A stretch of 64,000 nt of DNA from Muribaculaceae bacterium Isolate-002 (NCI) (GTDB lineage: Bacteria; Bacteroidota; Bacteroidia; Bacteroidales; Muribaculaceae): NCBI GenBank assembly GCA_004102805.1, contig SCEG01000001.1:1-64000 (forward strand), written 5' to 3'. This document shows positions 51,138-59,937 of the stretch, one piece after another (the stretch's first letter is position 1; the number at the start of each line of letters is the position of its first letter). The position numbers were made by a program, and so were the translations under genes. The notes under the pieces were generated by a model. The model was not told where the DNA came from. It did no database searches and saw nothing but the letters and a program-made list of their open reading frames with translations.

Positions 51138-52199
51138 ATGACGAAAAATCCATTAGACTATGTCCGGCCTAACATACTGGCTTTGGCTCCGTATTCCACG
51201 GCCCGCGATGAATTCAAGGGGGGAGACATCTCTGTGTGGCTTGATGCCAACGAGAGTCCCTACGACAATGGCGTGAACCGTTATCCCGACCCGCATCAGC
51301 ATCAGCTCAAACAGCATATCGCCGAGCTTAAAGGAGTGAGGCCGGAACAGATTTTTGTGGGTGGCGCCGGCTCTGACGAGGCGATTGATCTGGTCTACCG
51401 TATATTCTGCCGCCCGGGCGAGGACAATGTCGTGGCTATAGCTCCGAGCTACGGGGTCTATAGCGTGGCCGCGGCAATCAATGACGTGGAGTATCGAGGG
51501 GTGCAGCTGCGCAGCGATTTCTCTCTTCCGGTCAACCGTCTGCTCAAGGCTGCCGACCCGCGCACCAAAGTGATATGGATTTGTTCGCCCAACAATCCGA
51601 CGGCCAATGCTTTTCCCCGCGCAGATATAGCGCGCCTGGCCGAGGCTTTCGACGGAATTGTGGTGGTTGACGAGGCTTACATCGATTTCTCGGAGCGTGG
51701 CTCGATGCTTGATGTGCTCGACAGCTATCCCAATGTGATTGTGCTTCAGACATTTTCAAAAGCATGGGGACTCGCGTCGCTGCGACTGGGCATGGCATTT
51801 GCCTGCGAGGATGTGGCAGCATTGTTCTCTAAGGTGAAATATCCGTATAATGTGAACGGCTCGACCCAGCTTAAGGTCATTGAGCATATCGCCGGCGACG
51901 ATATCGCTGAGCATGTGGCGGAAATCATACGTGAGCGTGACGCGCTTGCGGCGATGTTGCGTGAGCTGCCGTTTGTCAGCGAGGTATTCCCCTCTGATGC
52001 CAATTTCCTTCTTGTGAAGGTCGCTGGCCCCGATGAGGTGTATGACTATCTTGTGGAGAACGGGGTCATAGTGCGCAACCGCAGCCGTCTGCTTGCATGC
52101 GAGGGTTGTCTGCGCGTGACAGTCGGCACTCCGCAGGAGAATGCGCGTGTGATATCGTTATTGAAAGAATACAGCGGCAATAATCTGCAGACATCATGA
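51138..52199 (+). CDS. hisC: Histidinol-phosphate aminotransferase
   Basis: PLP enzyme converting imidazole acetol phosphate to histidinol phosphate with glutamate. The 353-residue class II aminotransferase has [20 protein letters not shown] near the start, the cofactor loop [21 protein letters not shown] with the PLP aspartate, and the Schiff-base lysine in [15 protein letters not shown]. The late [18 protein letters not shown] holds a substrate arginine. Its stop overlaps the hisB start by 4 bp. Confidence 0.96.
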   Translation: MTKNPLDYVRPNILALAPYSTARDEFKGGDISVWLDANESPYDNGVNRYPDPHQHQLKQHIAELKGVRPEQIFVGGAGSDEAIDLVYRIFCRPGEDNVVAIAPSYGVYSVAAAINDVEYRGVQLRSDFSLPVNRLLKAADPRTKVIWICSPNNPTANAFPRADIARLAEAFDGIVVVDEAYIDFSERGSMLDVLDSYPNVIVLQTFSKAWGLASLRLGMAFACEDVAALFSKVKYPYNVNGSTQLKVIEHIAGDDIAEHVAEIIRERDALAAMLRELPFVSEVFPSDANFLLVKVAGPDEVYDYLVENGVIVRNRSRLLACEGCLRVTVGTPQENARVISLLKEYSGNNLQTS

Positions 52200-53290
52200 A
52201 AAAAGCCATATTCATCGACCGCGACGGCACCATAATCGCGGAGCCTGCCGACGAGCAGATCGACTCACTGGAGAAACTGCGCTTCGTGCCGGGGGCGATA
52301 TCAGCATTGCGTGCTCTTGCAGGAAAGGGCTACGAGCTCGTCATGGTCAGCAACCAGGACGGTCTGGGCACGGCATCTTTCCCTGAAGAGACATTCTGGC
52401 CCGCACACAATATGATGCTTGACACTTTGCGAGGCGAGGGGGTGGTGTTTGACGACATACTCATCGACCGCAGTTTCCCGCATGACAATGCCCCGACCCG
52501 CAAGCCGCGCACCGGCATGCTCGGACAATATATTGACGGAAGCTACGATCTGGGCGCGTCGTTCGTTATCGGCGACCGTCTCACCGACATGGAGCTCGCC
52601 GTCAATCTCGGCGCGCAAGGCATAATGGTGGGGGAGACCGACGAGTTGCCGCGGGGATGCGTCATGGCCGCATCCGACTGGATGGAGATAGCGCGGCGCA
52701 TACTATCGTCAGGACGCGACGCTCATGTCGCACGCAACACCTCTGAGACGAAAATTGATCTCTATCTCAATCTTGACGGTGGAGCACCGTCGAAAATCGA
52801 CACCGGATTGAAATTTTACGACCACATGCTCGACCAGATACCTCACCACGGAGGTGTCACGCTAAATATCACCTGCCGCGGCGACCTTGAGGTCGACGAG
52901 CATCACACGATGGAAGATGTGGCGATAGCTCTCGGCGAGGCAATATATCAGGCATTGGGATCGAAACGGGGCATCGAGCGCTACGGCTTTGTGCTGCCTA
53001 TGGACGAGAGCAGGGCTATGGTGCTGATTGATTTCGGAGGCCGTAGCGAGCTTGTGTGGGATGTCGATTTCACCCGCGAGTATGTGGGCGACACACCTAC
53101 AGAGATGTATGGGCATGTGTTCAAGTCACTCGCCTCGGCAATGCATGCCAATCTCTATGTGTCGGCACGCGGCGAGAATAACCATCACATCATCGAAGGG
53201 GTGTTCAAGGCATTTGCACGGGCCTTGCGCCAGGCAGTGAGCCGTAATCCGTTCAGCTACGACCTGCCTTCGAGCAAAGGTGTATTATAA
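52196..53290 (+). CDS. hisB: Bifunctional histidinol-phosphatase / imidazoleglycerol-phosphate dehydratase
   Basis: Two enzymes in one 364-residue chain. The N-terminal HAD phosphatase (about 1-165) dephosphorylates histidinol phosphate; its nucleophile is in FIDRDGT (D8, D10), with VSNQDGLG later. The C-terminal IGP dehydratase (about 180-364) makes imidazole acetol phosphate, with metal-binding histidines in [30 protein letters not shown] and [10 protein letters not shown]. This fusion is the enterobacterial and Bacteroidetes arrangement. It overlaps hisC by 4 bp; hisH follows 18 bp on. Confidence 0.97.
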   Translation: MKKAIFIDRDGTIIAEPADEQIDSLEKLRFVPGAISALRALAGKGYELVMVSNQDGLGTASFPEETFWPAHNMMLDTLRGEGVVFDDILIDRSFPHDNAPTRKPRTGMLGQYIDGSYDLGASFVIGDRLTDMELAVNLGAQGIMVGETDELPRGCVMAASDWMEIARRILSSGRDAHVARNTSETKIDLYLNLDGGAPSKIDTGLKFYDHMLDQIPHHGGVTLNITCRGDLEVDEHHTMEDVAIALGEAIYQALGSKRGIERYGFVLPMDESRAMVLIDFGGRSELVWDVDFTREYVGDTPTEMYGHVFKSLASAMHANLYVSARGENNHHIIEGVFKAFARALRQAVSRNPFSYDLPSSKGVL

Positions 53291-53308
53291 GTAAAACAGG
53301 ATATCAGA

Positions 53309-53902
53309 ATGATAGCTATAATAGATTATAAGACCGGCAATCTCCGCTCGGTGGAGAATGCACTCAACCGCCTCGGCGCGGAATGGACGCTGACGGCCGA
53401 TGCCGAAACGATACGTCGTGCCGACAGGGTGCTGCTTCCGGGAGTAGGTCATGCCGGCGAGGCAATAGGGCGTCTGCGCGAGGCCGGTCTCGACGAGGTG
53501 ATAAAACGTCTGCGCCGTCCGGTGCTCGGCATCTGTGTAGGCATGCAGGTGATGTGCAGGCATACCGACGAGGGTGATGCCGACGGAATAGGGTTGTTTG
53601 ACACCCGCGTGCGTCGTTTCCAGCCGCAGCTGGGCGACAAAGTGCCGCACATGGGCTGGAACAGTATCAGCAATCTTGAAGGGAAACTGTTTAAAGGAAT
53701 TGAGCCGGGAAGCTATGTTTATTACGTGCATTCGTTCCGGGCAGACCTGTGCCCCGACACCATAGCTACGACACGCTACGGCGCCGGCGGCAGGATGTTT
53801 AGCGCGGCACTGAAATATGAGAATTTCTACGGCACGCAGTTCCATCCCGAAAAAAGCGGAGATGTGGGAGAGAAGATATTGAAAAATTTCCTGAGCCTAT
53901 GA
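53309..53902 (+). CDS. hisH: Imidazole glycerol phosphate synthase, glutaminase subunit
   Basis: Releases ammonia from glutamine and channels it to HisF. The 197-residue class I glutamine amidotransferase has the oxyanion region LLPGVGHAG, the nucleophile cysteine in LGICVGMQVM, and the His-Glu pair near the C-terminus in FYGTQFHPEKSG. The opening IAIIDYKTGNLRSVENAL is typical. Its stop overlaps the hisA start by 4 bp. Confidence 0.97.
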   Translation: MIAIIDYKTGNLRSVENALNRLGAEWTLTADAETIRRADRVLLPGVGHAGEAIGRLREAGLDEVIKRLRRPVLGICVGMQVMCRHTDEGDADGIGLFDTRVRRFQPQLGDKVPHMGWNSISNLEGKLFKGIEPGSYVYYVHSFRADLCPDTIATTRYGAGGRMFSAALKYENFYGTQFHPEKSGDVGEKILKNFLSL

Positions 53903-54630
53903 GCGGACAGATAGATATAATACCTGCAATAGATATAATCGACGGGAAGTGTGTGCGGCTGTCGCAGGGCGACTACAACGCAAAAACGGTGTATGACGCG
54001 TCGCCGGTCGATATGGTGAAGCGTTTTGCCGACCACGGGTTCACGCGCATTCATGCAGTCGACCTTGACGGCGCGAAAGCCGGGTGTCCGTGCAATCTGC
54101 GTGTGCTCGAGCAGATGGCTTCGGCAAGCTCTGAGGCGCGCATAGAGTGGGGCGGCGGCATAAAGACCGACGACGACATGCGCGATTGTGTCAACGCCGG
54201 GTGCGCGTTCGCCGTAATAGGCAGTGTGGCCGCAAAGCAGCCGGAGCTTTTTGAAAAGTGGCTCGGGCGATATGGGCGTGACATGATGGTGCTCGGCGCC
54301 GACCTTCGTGACGGCAAGGTGGCGGTGTCGGGATGGCTCGGAGATACGGACATCACGATTGACAATATCGTGCAGCGTTTTCTCCCTGCCGGACTTACCC
54401 AGGCAATCGTGACCGACATCTCTCGCGACGGCATGCTGCAGGGGCCGTCGTTCGACCTCTACACCGGGATACAGGCGAAGTATCCCGATGTCGACTTCAC
54501 CGTAAGCGGCGGCATATCTTCGTTTGCCGATGTGGAGAAATGCGCGGAGCTCGGCCTGCGCCGCGTCATTGTCGGGAAGGCGCTCTATGAAGGACGTGTC
54601 ACGCTTAATGAACTTGAAAAATTATGTTAG
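53899..54630 (+). CDS. hisA: ProFAR isomerase
   Basis: Phosphoribosylformimino-5-aminoimidazole carboxamide ribotide isomerase, an Amadori-type rearrangement in a TIM barrel. The 243-residue protein opens IIPAIDIIDGKCVRLSQGDY, with the first catalytic aspartate. The second is in the TDISRDGMLQGPSFDLY strand, and phosphate loops are IEWGGGIKT and VSGGISSFAD. It overlaps hisH by 4 bp and hisF by 7 bp, so it is tightly coupled. Confidence 0.97.
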   Translation: MSGQIDIIPAIDIIDGKCVRLSQGDYNAKTVYDASPVDMVKRFADHGFTRIHAVDLDGAKAGCPCNLRVLEQMASASSEARIEWGGGIKTDDDMRDCVNAGCAFAVIGSVAAKQPELFEKWLGRYGRDMMVLGADLRDGKVAVSGWLGDTDITIDNIVQRFLPAGLTQAIVTDISRDGMLQGPSFDLYTGIQAKYPDVDFTVSGGISSFADVEKCAELGLRRVIVGKALYEGRVTLNELEKLC

Positions 54631-55382
54631 CAAAACGTATCATACCTTGCCTTGATGTAAAGAACGGGCGCACCGTCAAAGGCATTAATTTCGAGGGACT
54701 CGCCGATGTGGGCGACCCGGTGGATCTCGGTGCGCGCTATGCACTCGAGGGTGCCGACGAATTGGTGTATCTCGACATCACGGCATCAAAAGAGGGCCGC
54801 TCCACATTTACAAAGATGGTGGCGCGCGTGGCCGATCGGGTGAATATCCCCTTCACTGTGGGGGGCGGCATATCGTCGCTCGACGATGCCGCGGCGCTGC
54901 TTGATGCCGGCGCCGACAAGATTACCGTCAACTCGGCGGCTGTGGCCAATCCGTCGCTCGTGAGTGAAATCGCGTCGAAGTATGGTTCGCAGTTTGTCGT
55001 AGTGGCGATAGACGCCCGTACGGTTGACGACGGCTCATGGCGCATCACTACCCACGGTGGCTCGCGGCTCACCGAGATCGAACTGTTTGAATGGGCCCGC
55101 AGGGTGCAGGACCTCGGGGCCGGCGAGATACTTTTTACATCCATGAACCATGACGGTACGCGCTCGGGCTATCCGTGCGACACGTATGCCGCCCTCGCGT
55201 CATTGCTCGATATTCCCGTCATAGCGTCGGGTGGCGCCGGTTCCGTGAAAGATATTGCCGACGTGCTGACCGACGGACGCGCCGACGCCGCTCTCGCCGC
55301 AAGCATCTTCCACTATGGCGAAATCACTATCGACGCGCTCAAACGCCAACTTTCCGAGCAGAATATTCCCGTAAGACTTTAA
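54624..55382 (+). CDS. hisF: Imidazole glycerol phosphate synthase, cyclase subunit
   Basis: TIM-barrel cyclase that uses HisH ammonia to form imidazole glycerol phosphate and AICAR. At 252 residues it has LAKRIIPCLDVKNGRTVKGI with the first catalytic aspartate, VGGGISSLDDAAALLDAGAD, and the second aspartate in FTSMNHDGTRSGYPCDTYAA (the usual Asp-Gly motif). IASGGAGSVKDIADVL is the phosphate loop. Its start overlaps hisA by 7 bp. Confidence 0.97.
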   Translation: MLAKRIIPCLDVKNGRTVKGINFEGLADVGDPVDLGARYALEGADELVYLDITASKEGRSTFTKMVARVADRVNIPFTVGGGISSLDDAAALLDAGADKITVNSAAVANPSLVSEIASKYGSQFVVVAIDARTVDDGSWRITTHGGSRLTEIELFEWARRVQDLGAGEILFTSMNHDGTRSGYPCDTYAALASLLDIPVIASGGAGSVKDIADVLTDGRADAALAASIFHYGEITIDALKRQLSEQNIPVRL

Positions 55383-55400
55383 ACTATATCACTATCCGAT

Positions 55401-56000
55401 ATGAATTTTTCAGATTTCAATCTTGATAAATGTGCCGACGGCCTGCTGCCCGTCATCATACAGAATGCCGTGACGCTCAAAGTGCTTATGCTCGGCTACA
55501 TGAACAAGGAGGCTTTTGAAAAGACCGTGGCCGAACGCCGCGTCACATTCTTCAGCCGCACACGCTGCAAACTTTGGACAAAAGGGGAGACCTCGGGACA
55601 TTTCCTTGAGGTGAAGGATATGTATGCCGACTGCGACGGCGACACGCTGCTGATTAAGGCAATCCCCGTCGGCCCGACATGCCACCGCGGCACGGAGGCA
55701 TGCTTCGACACCCCTGCCGAGGACGGTTTCATCCGCTCTCTGTCGCGCCTCATACAGCAGCGTCATGCCGAGATGCCTGAAAATTCCTACACCACCAAGC
55801 TCTTTATCAAAGGAGTAAAAAAAATAGCCCAGAAAGTGGGCGAGGAAGCCGTCGAATCGACCATAGAGGCCGTAGACGGCAACCGTGACCGCTTCATCTA
55901 CGAAGCCTCCGACCTCATATATCACCTGCTCGTCCTCCTCGAGCAAATGGACGTCACGCTCCCCGAAATAGAGCGCGAACTCCTCCAGCGCCACAGCTAA
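55401..56000 (+). CDS. hisIE: Bifunctional phosphoribosyl-AMP cyclohydrolase / phosphoribosyl-ATP pyrophosphatase
   Basis: Steps 2 and 3 of the pathway in one 199-residue chain. The N-terminal HisI part (about 1-105) has MLGYMNKEAFEKT, FFSRTRCKLWTKGETSGHFL, and zinc or metal ligands in DMYADCDGDTLLIKA and GPTCHRGTEACF. The C-terminal HisE part (about 110-199) has the MazG-like helices YTTKLFIKGVKKIAQKVGEE and EASDLIYHLLVLLEQ. It is the last gene of the operon, 18 bp after hisF. All ten enzymatic activities of the pathway are therefore present. Confidence 0.97.
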   Translation: MNFSDFNLDKCADGLLPVIIQNAVTLKVLMLGYMNKEAFEKTVAERRVTFFSRTRCKLWTKGETSGHFLEVKDMYADCDGDTLLIKAIPVGPTCHRGTEACFDTPAEDGFIRSLSRLIQQRHAEMPENSYTTKLFIKGVKKIAQKVGEEAVESTIEAVDGNRDRFIYEASDLIYHLLVLLEQMDVTLPEIERELLQRHS

Positions 56001-56082
56001 GTTAAAATTTTTTAAAATCTGTGCTATGCTGTAATGATTCCGTGAGGAATCTGTCTACTGTATAGAGGGTGCCTGTAACGTC

Positions 56083-56126
56083 ATGCCATAATTCCGGTGA
56101 ACCGGCAGGCATTCTTTTCTTTGACT
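56083..56126 (+). terminator. Possible terminator after hisIE
   Basis: ATGCC and GGCAT arms with an inner CCGGTGAACCGG hairpin are followed by TCTTTTCTTTG. It lies about 90 bases past the his operon and just before the next gene. The stem is imperfect. Confidence 0.5.
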
Positions 56127-56151
56127 TATTCAACTATTTATTGATTGCAGT

Positions 56152-58458
56152 ATGCACATATTTAAATCCGTTGTTTTGCCGTCAATTGTGGCGGTTGCAA
56201 CTTTTTCTTCAATCACTTTATCTGCCCGCACGATAAGCGGGGTTATATATTCCGATAGTGATTCCACTTCTGTTGTGGGGGCGTCGTGCCGGCTTTTTTC
56301 AGGGGATAATTTCATAGGGGGCACTGCGACCGACGGGCGCGGCGCATTTGAACTCGACACGGATATAAAATCAAAACTGCGCCTTGAGGTGTCGATGACC
56401 GGTTTTAATACGGCCGAAATCATGATTGATAAGAGCGGGGACGTGAAGGTGGGTGATGTGTATATTACCGAGGGGGTGGCTCTGGATGAAGTTACCGTTA
56501 CTGCCGGGCAGATGACCGAGTCACGCGGCCGCACGATATTGTTTCCGTCTGCCTCTGATGTGAAAGCCTCCTCTACGGCCATAAGTCTGTTTCAGAAACT
56601 GCCGCTTGCGGGTTTGCAGGCAAATCCTGTCAACCGTTCGCTGTCTGTTGACGGCGGCACACCGGTAATACTCATCAACGGTGTGCCTTCCACGATTGAC
56701 GATTTCAATGCGCTCCAGCCTAAGGATATAGCTAAAATAGAGTTTTCGAGGCTTGCGCCGGCCCGGTATGCCGACAGCGGCAAATCGGGGTTCATAAGTA
56801 TCACGCTTAAGGAGCGCTCTGACGGCGGCTCCGTCTATGCCTGGGGGCGCAGTGCAGTGACTACAGCTTTTGTCGATGCCAACATAAACGCCTCGTACCA
56901 TCAGGGGCCGTCGCAATTCTCGTTACGCTACAGTCCGACATGGAGAAACTATCAGAAAGTCTATGACAATATCAGCGAGAGTTACATAGGCGGCGATTTC
57001 AATGTCGATATCGAAAAGCATGACCGAAATCCGTTCCATTACTTAGGCAACAACATGAGTCTGAAATATGACTTTACGCCCGACGTCAAGACATTGTTTT
57101 CAGCAACTTTGCGTATCAGTCCGGCATCCGACGGACGACGTTCGATTGCAGAGAACCATGACTCGGAGCTCGGGGATTACAACAGTTGCCACAAGTCGAA
57201 AAGCCGTGACATCGCGCCTTCGCTCGATTTATTTTTCAAAAGGGATTTCAACGACAGGAATTCGGTTGAGGTGCAGGTTGTGGGGACGCTCAGTTCAAGC
57301 GATTACCGCCGCAGCAATCTGTATTCTTATTCCGACGGGACCGATGACGAATATATAATGAATGTGGACAGCCGCAGGCGTTCGCTGATTTCCGAGATAT
57401 GTTACAGCCACATATTCAGTGAGCGTACTTCATTGTCGGCCGGTTATCAGAATACATTGTCGCGGAGCACCAATACCTACCTTACCACTGACTATAAGCC
57501 GGTGCTTACCGAAAACAATAATTATGTCTACGTGAACTTCGGGCAGCAGATTAATAAAGTATATGTCACCCTGTCGACGGGAGCGAAACTTTTCTGGATA
57601 AAGAATGACCTTAACCGGCGCCGGTTTGTGAAAAATCTGTCGACGGCGAAGTTGTCATGGAACATCAACTGCCACTGGAATATAATCGGCGCATTCCGTT
57701 ACATGCCGTCGATACCGTCGCTCACTTCGCTTACCGACTATCCGCAGCAGCAGACACCATATCTGATATCCAACGGCAATCCTGACCTGAAAGTCCCCGA
57801 GAAGTTCATCTATCAGTTGGCGCTTACTTTCCGTGCCGGCAAATTCTCGGCCACCTACATGTCGGCTATCTCCGACACCCGCAACAGTGTGGTCAGCGAT
57901 GTGACCTACATGGGCGACAAGATGTTTTTGAGCCGTTCGGTCAACAGCCGCTACCGCCGCGCCTATCAGAATGACATCACATTGAAGATATCTGAAATAT
58001 CGGGCTTCGGCGCCAACCTGTATATGTGTCTTATGCATTATCGTACCGCCGGTGCTACATGGAAGCACCATCTGACTTCATTTGACGGAAGCATCGCCCT
58101 GTGGTGGAACAAGGGACCGGTGACCATTTCGTACTGGCGCAAGTTGCCCGGCAAGTATCTCAGCGGGCATCGTGTCGGAAAAGACGAGAACGGCGATGCC
58201 CTTGCGGTTGAATACAAGCCTGACAGTCATTGGACGCTCGGTGTGGACTGGATGTACATGTTCGACAGCAAAGGCACAAGGTATCCGGCATGGAATTATT
58301 CCACTGTCAATCCCTCGCATACCGATCGCTATATAAAGAACAACGGCAACATGATAGTGCTGTCGGCCACCTATTCGGCCGATTTCGGTTCCATCTTCCG
58401 GTCCTCACGCCGTTCGCTCAACAACTCCGACAACGGTTCCTCATTGCTGAAGTTATAA
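56152..58458 (+). CDS. Outer-membrane beta-barrel protein with carboxypeptidase-D-like N-domain
   Basis: A 768-residue exported protein. A signal peptide (to about residue 25) is followed by a carboxypeptidase-regulatory-like domain (about 27-115, TISGVIYSDSDSTSVVGASC). A plug-like region (DEVTVTAGQMTESRGRTILF, then KLPLAGLQANPVNRSLSVDG) contains VILINGVPSTIDDFNALQPK, where the barrel starts. The long C-terminal barrel resembles the OMP_b-brl_3 family. It is related to TonB-dependent receptors but shorter than SusC and without a SusD partner, so substrate and TonB dependence are uncertain. A small-RNA candidate follows. Confidence 0.85.
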   Translation: MHIFKSVVLPSIVAVATFSSITLSARTISGVIYSDSDSTSVVGASCRLFSGDNFIGGTATDGRGAFELDTDIKSKLRLEVSMTGFNTAEIMIDKSGDVKVGDVYITEGVALDEVTVTAGQMTESRGRTILFPSASDVKASSTAISLFQKLPLAGLQANPVNRSLSVDGGTPVILINGVPSTIDDFNALQPKDIAKIEFSRLAPARYADSGKSGFISITLKERSDGGSVYAWGRSAVTTAFVDANINASYHQGPSQFSLRYSPTWRNYQKVYDNISESYIGGDFNVDIEKHDRNPFHYLGNNMSLKYDFTPDVKTLFSATLRISPASDGRRSIAENHDSELGDYNSCHKSKSRDIAPSLDLFFKRDFNDRNSVEVQVVGTLSSSDYRRSNLYSYSDGTDDEYIMNVDSRRRSLISEICYSHIFSERTSLSAGYQNTLSRSTNTYLTTDYKPVLTENNNYVYVNFGQQINKVYVTLSTGAKLFWIKNDLNRRRFVKNLSTAKLSWNINCHWNIIGAFRYMPSIPSLTSLTDYPQQQTPYLISNGNPDLKVPEKFIYQLALTFRAGKFSATYMSAISDTRNSVVSDVTYMGDKMFLSRSVNSRYRRAYQNDITLKISEISGFGANLYMCLMHYRTAGATWKHHLTSFDGSIALWWNKGPVTISYWRKLPGKYLSGHRVGKDENGDALAVEYKPDSHWTLGVDWMYMFDSKGTRYPAWNYSTVNPSHTDRYIKNNGNMIVLSATYSADFGSIFRSSRRSLNNSDNGSSLLKL

Positions 58459-58509
58459 ACTTTCAGGTGAATAATTTTGTTGAAATTTCGTGATATGAGA
58501 AATAATTTA

Positions 58510-58517
58510 TATATTTG
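58510..58517 (+). promoter_or_regulatory. Candidate -7 box for the small RNA
   Basis: TATATTTG is an exact TAnnTTTG match. No TTG at -33 in the usual spacing; the nearest is about 27 bp upstream. Confidence 0.45.
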
Positions 58518-58521
58518 CAAT

Positions 58522-58632
58522 CACAGAGGGTAGTTTCCCCTTGAAAGAAATACTTCGAATGCGTAAGCAACGATTTTAGGGATCGGTTTCGCCCGGTCGG
58601 AAAGAGCAGTCACCTCCGATTGCTCTTTTTTA
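58522..58632 (+). ncRNA. Small-RNA candidate with intrinsic terminator
   Basis: About 110 nt between an exact -7 box and a terminator hairpin (AGAGCA ... TGCTCT, then TTTTTT at 58626-58631). Inside, GATCGG and CCGGTC form a 6-bp stem with loop TTTCGC, and GGG/CCC pair near the 5' end. The sequence CGGTCGGA can also pair with TCCG near the terminator, so two alternative folds are possible. No open frame is in it, and the next gene is on the other strand, so it is not a leader. It may correspond to one of the known Bacteroidales RNA motifs or be new. Confidence 0.55.
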
Positions 58633-58642
58633 TGTTTTTATA

Positions 58643-59407
58643 TTAGTGTGGTATAACTTTTTGTCCCAATAAAACTCCATTATCTTGAAATATATTATGT
58701 TTTACCACTTCGTATGATTGGTTGTCTCTTTCGGGGTGTAACAGATGTATGGTAATTGGGTATGCAATCAAATCGGCAATTTGCAATCCAATGATGTTGT
58801 CTTTCTTGTTCTTGAAACTAAAATCTTTTATTCTTGCTCTCAAACGGTCAACATCAATCCATTTGGTGCCTCGGTTGCGTAACCCATTGTAATAATTGAG
58901 GAGCTTGTTGTCTTCATTCTTGCCTCGACGTTCCACTACAATAGATATTTCAGGCGAATCGTTGTTTGTTTCATTGTCGACACAAAATATACTTCTCTCA
59001 ATCAGATATGACAAAGATAGTCCATATACATCATCTTCTTCCCCACGTACACAAAACTTACTAAGCTGCCTCTTCAAAATTGTGCAGCTTACAATGACGT
59101 ATGCACCGTGTTGACTGAGTATTTTCTCAATACCTTCAAAAAATCTGACTCTCAGAGTCTCGTCGGCAAGAACAGAAAAAGCCCCGCGCCATTTACGAAT
59201 ATCAACGGAATGAATAATAACGTCCGTGGTGCCGAATACTTCAATTTTTAAATTCTCAAATGCCTTATTCAGAGCATTTAGATTTTGCCTGGATACAAGA
59301 ATTCCGCACAAAGTGAATACCGGAAATCCCGGGTCAAACTTTGTGAGGTTATGGTCGCCACATTCATCAATGAAAAGATAATATTTCGCTTTTCCTATAT
59401 TGTCCAT
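58643..59407 (-). CDS. DUF3800 family protein
   Basis: A 254-residue protein of the DUF3800 family (RNase-H-like fold by published family descriptions). The family signature FIDECGDHN lies near the N-terminus, and late acidic residues occur in IIGLQIADLIAYP, the usual DUF3800 ending. I chose the ATG at 59407; a TTG five codons upstream overlaps a -7 box. The gene is visibly AT-richer than its neighbours, which fits recent transfer. It sits alone between the barrel/small-RNA region and rpsO. Members are often near mobile elements and defence genes, but none is adjacent here. Confidence 0.85.
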   Translation of the reverse strand: MDNIGKAKYYLFIDECGDHNLTKFDPGFPVFTLCGILVSRQNLNALNKAFENLKIEVFGTTDVIIHSVDIRKWRGAFSVLADETLRVRFFEGIEKILSQHGAYVIVSCTILKRQLSKFCVRGEEDDVYGLSLSYLIERSIFCVDNETNNDSPEISIVVERRGKNEDNKLLNYYNGLRNRGTKWIDVDRLRARIKDFSFKNKKDNIIGLQIADLIAYPITIHLLHPERDNQSYEVVKHNIFQDNGVLLGQKVIPH

Positions 59408-59477
59408 ATTGCATTTATGCAAAATTAATAAAAAGGGATGGAAAAATTGATGTGTGTGATAAAAAGTTTTGGGGAAA

Positions 59478-59509
59478 TTTGGTGGATTGGGGGGAATGTT
59501 GTAATTTTG
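59478..59509 (+). promoter_or_regulatory. rpsO promoter
   Basis: TTTG (59478-59481), a 20-bp spacer and TAATTTTG (59502-59509) match the consensus. The core GTTGTAATTTTGCGG is identical to that of the rplS promoter. Confidence 0.75.
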
Positions 59510-59562
59510 CGGAGCTTTTTAAGCATAACTTTTATTTATTAACACTTTAAACATCCGAAAGA

Positions 59563-59838
59563 ATGCATTTGAATTCTGAAGAAAAAGTAGAAATCTTTGA
59601 GAAGTACGGTAAGGGCAAGACTGACACTGGCTCACCTGAAGCACAGATTGCATTATTCTCAGTCCGTATCTCTCATTTGACTCAGCACCTGAAGTCAAAT
59701 CACAAAGATTATACAACAGCTCGCGCTCTTAAGATGCTTGTAGGTAAACGTCGTCGCCTTCTCGACTATCTTGCCAAGAAGGATATCAACCGCTACCGCG
59801 CAATCATCGCTCAAAAAGAGCTTGGTATCAGAAAGTAA
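59563..59838 (+). CDS. rpsO: 30S ribosomal protein S15
   Basis: Small-subunit protein that binds 16S rRNA helices 20-22 early in assembly. The 91-residue, all-helical protein has the S15 signature DTGSPEAQIALFSVRISHLT and the late GKRRRLLDYLAKKDINRY. It is monocistronic here, with a strong promoter about 55 bp upstream. The neighbouring pnp seen in many bacteria is absent. Confidence 0.97.
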   Translation: MHLNSEEKVEIFEKYGKGKTDTGSPEAQIALFSVRISHLTQHLKSNHKDYTTARALKMLVGKRRRLLDYLAKKDINRYRAIIAQKELGIRK

Positions 59839-59937
59839 GAGCCGAGGCTATCTACTTGAAGATTACAATGAAATCAGTGCTGCGTCGCAATTTGCAGTGC
59901 TGATTTCTTTTTATAAACGATATCAGAACCAATCATT

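Noticed and set aside
58580-58625. GGAA and AGCAG bases reminiscent of the SRP RNA domain IV
   Set aside because: The bases that should close the GGAA loop do not pair (GTC before, AAG after), and the symmetric internal loop is not recognisable, so an SRP RNA call is not supported.
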